18,854 bases of DNA from JANMDU01 sp031375105. Its GTDB lineage: Bacteria > Pseudomonadota > Gammaproteobacteria > Burkholderiales > Burkholderiaceae_C. Shown here in pieces: positions 14,714-18,854 of the stretch. The first letter of the stretch is position 1; each line of letters opens with the position of its first letter. The translations under genes and the position numbers were made by a program. Where the stretch lies: NCBI GenBank assembly GCA_031375105.1, contig JANMHJ010000025.1, positions 1-18,854 of the forward strand, given 5' to 3'. The notes below the pieces were generated by a model. It saw only the letters and a program-made list of their open reading frames with translations. It searched no databases and was not told where the DNA came from.

Positions 14714-15619
14714 ATGACGACGCAATCTCTCCAACTCGGTTTTGTCGGTCTAGGCATCATGGGCACACCCATGGCCGGTCATCTGCTCAAAGCGGGTCAT
14801 CAACTGTTCGTCCATTCGGTGCCTTCAGTGCCTGAAGACATCATTGCCGCTGGCGCAAAGGTATGTGCCAGCGCGCAAGAAGTTGCTCACCAAGCGGATA
14901 TTATTTTCATCATGGTGCCTGATACGCCCCACGTAGCCGATGTGTTGTTTAGTGTGTCTGGCTTGGCGGCTGGCTTGAGTGCAGGCAAAACAGTCGTGGA
15001 TATGAGCTCTATCTCCCCGATTGAAACCAAGGTGTTTGCAAAGAAAATCAATGCTCTGGGCTGCGATTACATTGATGCACCCGTCTCCGGCGGCGAGGTA
15101 GGCGCAAAAAACGCCACGCTCTCCATCATGGTGGGCGGCTCTGAGGCCGCCTTTGAGCGCGTCAAGCCACTGTTTGAATTGATGGGGAAAAACATCACTC
15201 TGGTAGGCGGCAACGGTGATGGCCAAACCGCCAAAGTAGCCAATCAGATCATTGTGGCGCTGAATATTGAAGCCGTGGCCGAAGCGCTGCTGTTTGCCGC
15301 CAAAGCCGGGGCCGATCCAGCGCGGGTGCGCCAAGCTCTGATGGGCGGCTTTGCCTCTTCGAAGATTTTAGAAGTGCATGGCGAGCGCATGATCAAGCGC
15401 ACCTTCGACCCAGGTTTTCGTATTGAGCTGCACCAAAAGGATTTGAATTTAGCGCTATCCAGTGCACGCGCCTTGGGCGTTTCTCTGCCCAATACCGCCA
15501 ATGCCCAAGAGCTGTTTAATTCATGCGCCGCGCATGGAGGCAAAGCCTGGGATCACTCGGCGATGGTGCGAGCGTTGGAAAAATTAGCCAATTTTGAAAT
15601 TGGCCAGCAAGCGATGTGA
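14714..15619 (+). CDS. glxR: 2-hydroxy-3-oxopropionate (tartronate semialdehyde) reductase
   Basis: From the ATG at 14714 the product has 301 residues and belongs to the 3-hydroxyisobutyrate dehydrogenase family. It shows GFVGLGIMGTPMAGHLLKAG at the N-terminus, DAPVSGGEVGAKNATLSIMVGG near residue 125 and catalytic K174 in GQTAKVANQI. The C-terminal FRIELHQKDLNLAL and LPNTANAQELFN stretches fit GlxR/GarR. It reduces tartronate semialdehyde to D-glycerate and follows hyi, a standard pairing in glyoxylate and hydroxypyruvate metabolism. The gap of 61 bp after hyi has only a weak AAAGAA ribosome binding site. It is a paralogue of the LtnD gene in this window but differs in the substrate loop (GGEVGAKN against GSAAKAAS). 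GlxR and GarR cannot be told apart from sequence alone. Confidence 0.87.
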   Translation: MTTQSLQLGFVGLGIMGTPMAGHLLKAGHQLFVHSVPSVPEDIIAAGAKVCASAQEVAHQADIIFIMVPDTPHVADVLFSVSGLAAGLSAGKTVVDMSSISPIETKVFAKKINALGCDYIDAPVSGGEVGAKNATLSIMVGGSEAAFERVKPLFELMGKNITLVGGNGDGQTAKVANQIIVALNIEAVAEALLFAAKAGADPARVRQALMGGFASSKILEVHGERMIKRTFDPGFRIELHQKDLNLALSSARALGVSLPNTANAQELFNSCAAHGGKAWDHSAMVRALEKLANFEIGQQAM

Positions 15620-15697
15620 ACTTGCGCAAAGACGCGAGTTGGTATGTGAGTAGGTCAGAGAAATTATTTTCAGGGAGCATCACTTTTGGAGACTCTT

Positions 15698-16657
15698 ATG
15701 AAACGCCGTCAACTTATCTCGTACGCCTCACTTTCAGCCATTCCAGTCTTGAGCTGGGCGCAATCGGGCAAACCGATCCGCCTGATCGTGCCCTTCCCGG
15801 CGGGCGGCCCGACTGATCTTGTCGCGCGTGTGGTGGCAGAGCCCATGGGAAGATTTCTGGGGCAACCCGTGATTGTGGACAACAGAGGCGGCGCTGGCGG
15901 CTCCATCGGCACGGCTGAGCTGGCGCGCGCTCAGCCCGACGGTTTGACACTCGGGATCGCCTCGGTGTCTACGCATGGTGTCAACCCAGTGGTCTACAAA
16001 AAACTAGCCTATGACCCGATCAAAGACTTTTCGCCCATTTGCGAGCTTTGCAAAGCACCCACCAACCTCGTCGTGCATCCCTCGCTCCCGGTCACGACCG
16101 TCGCCGAGTTCATCGCCTACTTGAAAAAGAATCCGGGCAAGGTCAATTACGGATCACCGGGCAACGGCAGCAACAACCAAATGTTGGCCGAACTCTTCAA
16201 GAGCGCGACAAACACGTTTATGTTGCATATTCCCTACCGAGGGACAGGCCCAGCGATGGTGGATTTGCTCAGTGGCCAGATTCAGGTGTATTTTGACCAA
16301 GTTGCATCCAGCATCACACACATCAAGTCTGGCAAACTGCGCTCGCTTGCGGTGTCGTGGCACCAACGACTGGATGTTCTGCCCAATGTGCCCACATTCG
16401 CAGAGGCGAGCCTTTTCGGCAACAACAAGCCATCTTGGTTTGGATTGTTGGCGCCTGCCAAAACATCAGAAGCTGAAATTCGCCGTGTGAACCAGGCCGT
16501 GATCAAGAGCCTTGCCGAGCCCTCCGTGAAGGAGCGTTTTGCTCAGCTGGGCTTGTTTGCCAGCGGCGGCACACCTGAGGAGCTTGCAACGGTCATCAAG
16601 AAAGAACTGGACACCATGAGCCGCGTGGCGAAGTTTGCCAAAATCAGTTTGGATTGA
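15698..16657 (+). CDS. Second tripartite tricarboxylate transporter substrate-binding protein (Bug family)
   Basis: The ATG at 15698 has GGAG at 15688-15691 and gives 319 residues. The TTG at 15686, part of the same ribosome-binding stretch, is rejected. The signal peptide is MKRRQLISYASLSAIPVLSW, with cleavage near AWAQ/SGK. The mature protein shows PIRLIVPFPAGGPTDLVARV, VIVDNRGGAGGSIGTAEL and MLHIPYRGTGPAMVDLLSG, all Bug signatures. It follows glxR by 78 bp and ends the plus-strand catabolic part. As with the first Bug gene, no TctAB partner is present. The two proteins are clearly separate family members and not a recent duplicate, judging by their different loops. Confidence 0.88.
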   Translation: MKRRQLISYASLSAIPVLSWAQSGKPIRLIVPFPAGGPTDLVARVVAEPMGRFLGQPVIVDNRGGAGGSIGTAELARAQPDGLTLGIASVSTHGVNPVVYKKLAYDPIKDFSPICELCKAPTNLVVHPSLPVTTVAEFIAYLKKNPGKVNYGSPGNGSNNQMLAELFKSATNTFMLHIPYRGTGPAMVDLLSGQIQVYFDQVASSITHIKSGKLRSLAVSWHQRLDVLPNVPTFAEASLFGNNKPSWFGLLAPAKTSEAEIRRVNQAVIKSLAEPSVKERFAQLGLFASGGTPEELATVIKKELDTMSRVAKFAKISLD

Positions 16658-16741
16658 GCTTGGTCTGCCATCGGATCTTGTCGCGGTAATTTTTGACTCC
16701 AGCCGCTGTTGAATCGCTGAGCCTATTGCCCAAGGCTTCCT

Positions 16742-17668
16742 TCAAGGCTTGATGGTAGTCGCTGAATCCGCTTCAGCTGGCTTGTCATTTGCTATCAAAT
16801 CAGCAGCACTCTGCGCACGCTCTATAACGGGTAGAGGCTGATTTTTCTTAAGGATATCAGTCTGAACAGGTGCTTTTACGTTACGTATGGTTTGTAATGC
16901 ATCTAAGCAAAAATGCGCAAACCACAATGATGAAAACGCAAAGACCAGCGTGTAAACCCAAATCGCTATTGGAATCATCAGCGGTGCGAGCGCTAGAAAC
17001 ACCACACCAGAAGCCCAGAGCAGCGTAGGCGCTGCGCCCAAGAAGCCGCTCACCACGCCAATGCCCAAAAGCTGGGGGCGATAGCGTTTCATGATCTCGC
17101 GGCGTTCATCGCCGCTGGCATGATCGGCCAGCGCATCAAAGGCCATGACGCGATAGGTAAGCCAGCCCCAGATCAGTGGCGGAATCAGCAGAATCAGCGG
17201 CGGCACAAACCACAGCGGAATCGAGATCAGCAGCATCACAATGGCTGCTCCCGTTGCGCCAAGTGACCACATCAGGCTCATGAACACGCCCGCGCCCTTT
17301 TTGCGCTCCAAGCCAGAAAAGCGCCTTTCGGCGACCAAAGAGACCATCGCTGGCGTCATCAAAATCGCCACAAACAGCAGCGAGCCAATCACGAGAAAAG
17401 GCGTGGCCGCCAAAATCACCACCAGTGGCGCAATCGCAGCCTTCAGCCCACCAAAACCCATGCCTTCTAACCAACCAATGCCTCGCGACAGCCAATCACT
17501 GCTCAGCAAGCCAGAATTGACCCAGGCGACCGTGCTTTCCCAAAAGAAATAACCAAAAACCCCAGCCAAAGCCACCATCAACACCAAAGGCACGAGCGAG
17601 AGCGCAATCACGCGCGGGTGAAGGCAATACGCAGCAGCGCGCCAGAAGGCATCAAAAACAGATTTCAT
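16742..17668 (-). CDS. EI24/CysZ-like integral membrane protein
   Basis: The 308-residue product is hydrophobic with several membrane segments (about residues 20-45, 75-105, 135-170 and 210-255). It carries the EI24-type stretches WRAAAYCLHPRVIALSLVPL, LIPPLIWGWLTYRVMAFDAL and HASGDERREIMKRYRPQLLGIG, the last near residue 195. The EI24 family includes the sulfate-uptake protein CysZ, but most betaproteobacterial members have no defined role. The last 33 residues are hydrophilic, and residues 276-293 (NQPLPVIERAQSAADLIA) are encoded by copy D of the dispersed repeat. The gene is divergent from prfB. The C-terminal tail probably reflects repeat insertion and not an ancient part of the domain. 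Confidence 0.8.
   Translation of the reverse strand: MKSVFDAFWRAAAYCLHPRVIALSLVPLVLMVALAGVFGYFFWESTVAWVNSGLLSSDWLSRGIGWLEGMGFGGLKAAIAPLVVILAATPFLVIGSLLFVAILMTPAMVSLVAERRFSGLERKKGAGVFMSLMWSLGATGAAIVMLLISIPLWFVPPLILLIPPLIWGWLTYRVMAFDALADHASGDERREIMKRYRPQLLGIGVVSGFLGAAPTLLWASGVVFLALAPLMIPIAIWVYTLVFAFSSLWFAHFCLDALQTIRNVKAPVQTDILKKNQPLPVIERAQSAADLIANDKPAEADSATTIKP
16791..16845 (+). repeat. Dispersed intergenic repeat, copy D, inside the EI24 coding region
   Basis: This copy reads gctatcaaatcagcagcact, then ctgcgcacgctctataacgg, then gtagaggctgattttt. It matches copy C at its 5' half and copy B over TATAACGGGTAGAGGCTGATTT. It is translated in the opposite direction as part of the EI24 C-terminus. 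Confidence 0.7.
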
Positions 17669-17747
17669 AGTGAAGCATCCTAAACCATCGCCTGCAACAA
17701 GTGCGAAAATAGCATGTTAATCAGTCAACACTCACGAAGCACACATC

Positions 17748-18852
17748 ATGGACGCAGAACAAATCAACGCTATCGGCAGCAAACTCACCGATCTGGCCGC
17801 CCGCACCCTCGATCTTCGGGGGTATCTTTGACTACGAGAAAAAGTCTCACCGTCTCGAAGAAGTCAACGCTGCGCTAGAAGACCCGACCGTCTGGAACGA
17901 TCCGAAAAAAGCCCAAGAGTTGGGCAAAGAAAAGCGCCAGTTAGAGAACGTGGTCAACAATCTCACTGCGCTCGACCGTGATTTGGCCGACAACACCGAG
18001 CTTTTCGAGATGAGCAAGGAAGAGGCCGATATGGATGGTTTGCAGACCATTTCTGACGATGCCGCGCGGCTTGAGGCGATTGTGAAAGACCTCGAATTCA
18101 AGCGCATGTTTAACCAGCCTGCTGATCCGAACCATGCGTTTCTGGACATTCAAGCCGGCGCTGGCGGCACCGAAGCCTGCGATTGGGCGAGCATGCTGCT
18201 GCGCCAATACCTGCGTTATGCCGAGCGCAAAGGCTTCAAAGCCACCATTGACGAAGAAACGCCCGGTGATGTGGCGGGCATCCGCTCAGCCAGCATCAAG
18301 ATTGAAGGCGACTACGCCTTCGGCCTGCTGCGCACGGAAACCGGCGTGCACCGCCTCGTGCGCAAATCGCCTTTCGACTCATCGGGCGGGCGCCACACCA
18401 GCTTTGCCAGCGTCTTCGTTTACCCCGAAGTGGACGACACCATCGTGATCGACATCAACCCCGCCGATGTGCGCACCGACACGTACCGCGCCAGCGGCGC
18501 AGGCGGCCAGCACATCAACAAAACCGACTCTGCTGTGCGCCTCACGCACATCCCCACCAACATCGTCGTGACTTGCCAAGATGGCCGCAGCCAGCATTCC
18601 AACAAAGACGTGGCCTGGAAACGTCTGCGTTCGCGCCTTTATGATTTTGAAATGCGCAAGCGCTTGGAAGAGCAGCAAAAGCTCGAAGACACGAAAACCG
18701 ATGTGGGCTGGGGCCACCAAATTCGCTCTTACGTGCTGGACAACAGCCGCATCAAAGATCTGCGCACGGGCGTAGAAATCTCTGCCACGCAGAAGGTGCT
18801 GGATGGGGATTTGGATGATTTCATTGAGGCTAGCCTGAAGCAAGGCGTGTAG
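17748..18852 (+). CDS. prfB: Peptide chain release factor 2, with programmed +1 frameshift
   Basis: RF2 recognises UGA and UAA stop codons and releases the nascent chain at the ribosome. Translation from the ATG at 17748 gives 27 codons ending ...RGYL and meets an in-frame TGA at 17829-17831. Skipping one base continues from GAC at 17830 to the TAG at 18850-18852, for a total of 367 residues. The stop-recognition tripeptide S207-P208-F209 (KSPFDSSGGRH) identifies RF2 rather than RF1. The catalytic G252-G253-Q254 lies in SGAGGQHINKTDSAVRLTH. The coiled-coil and helical N-domain is complete. A conventional ORF caller would split or shorten this gene. It is a housekeeping gene with no functional link to the catabolic cluster. 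Confidence 0.97.
17817..17832 (+). promoter_or_regulatory. RF2 autoregulatory +1 frameshift site
   Basis: The sequence is CGGGGGTATCTTTGAC: a Shine-Dalgarno-like G run three bases before the slippery CTT, then TGA followed by C (a poor termination context). When RF2 is scarce the ribosome slips +1 from CUU to UUU and continues in the GAC frame. Only the first base differs from the classical AGGGGGTATCTTTGAC. Confidence 0.97.
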
Positions 18853-18854
18853 CA

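Overview
The window looks like part of a betaproteobacterial chromosome, most probably Burkholderiales and Comamonadaceae-like. This rests on the gene families (TRAP and Bug-type carboxylate binding proteins, FCD-type GntR, EI24 and CinA-like housekeeping genes), the moderate-to-high GC coding style, and a roughly 50-bp dispersed intergenic repeat of a kind I associate with that family. No species can be named from the sequence alone.

Layout. At the left edge is the 5' end of a probable IS30-family transposase gene (1-80, minus). It is followed by a stand-alone CinA/MoaB-type molybdopterin-binding domain gene (227-1036, minus). A gene-free stretch (1037-1528) holds two copies of the dispersed repeat and, just before the next gene, a near-perfect 34-bp palindrome. 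From 1529 to 10739 ten plus-strand genes are closely packed and probably form one catabolic operon: an SMP-30-type lactonase, an FCD GntR regulator, an isopropylmalate/tartrate-type dehydrogenase, a Gfo/Idh/MocA oxidoreductase, a complete TRAP transporter (dctP-dctQ-dctM), a small ABM-domain protein, the four-carbon acid-sugar kinase OtnK and an OtnC-like class II aldolase. On the minus strand follow an L-threonate dehydrogenase (ltnD) and a LysR regulator upstream of it. The plus strand resumes with a Bug binding protein, hydroxypyruvate isomerase (hyi), tartronate semialdehyde reductase (glxR/garR) and a second Bug protein. The right edge returns to housekeeping genes: an EI24/CysZ-like membrane protein (minus) and complete prfB (plus) with its programmed +1 frameshift.

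How the genes may work together. LtnD, a sugar-acid isomerase, OtnK and OtnC match the published route L-threonate -> 2-oxo-tetronate -> 3-oxo-tetronate -> 3-oxo-tetronate 4-phosphate -> dihydroxyacetone phosphate + CO2. The only isomerase here looks more like Hyi than OtnI and sits beside glxR, so the locus appears to join tetronate (C4 acid-sugar) catabolism to the hydroxypyruvate/tartronate-semialdehyde/glycerate route. The lactonase, the isopropylmalate-like dehydrogenase and the Gfo/Idh/MocA enzyme are not part of the known threonate route and suggest further or different C4 hydroxy-acid or lactone substrates. The OtnC homologue lacks two residues that are metal ligands in class II aldolases.

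Most interesting points: the hybrid pathway with three unexplained oxidative or hydrolytic enzymes, the altered OtnC active site, the 34-bp palindromic operator candidate, and a dispersed repeat that supplies coding sequence for the C-terminus of the EI24 protein. I see no CRISPR array, tRNA, rRNA, defence system or prophage.
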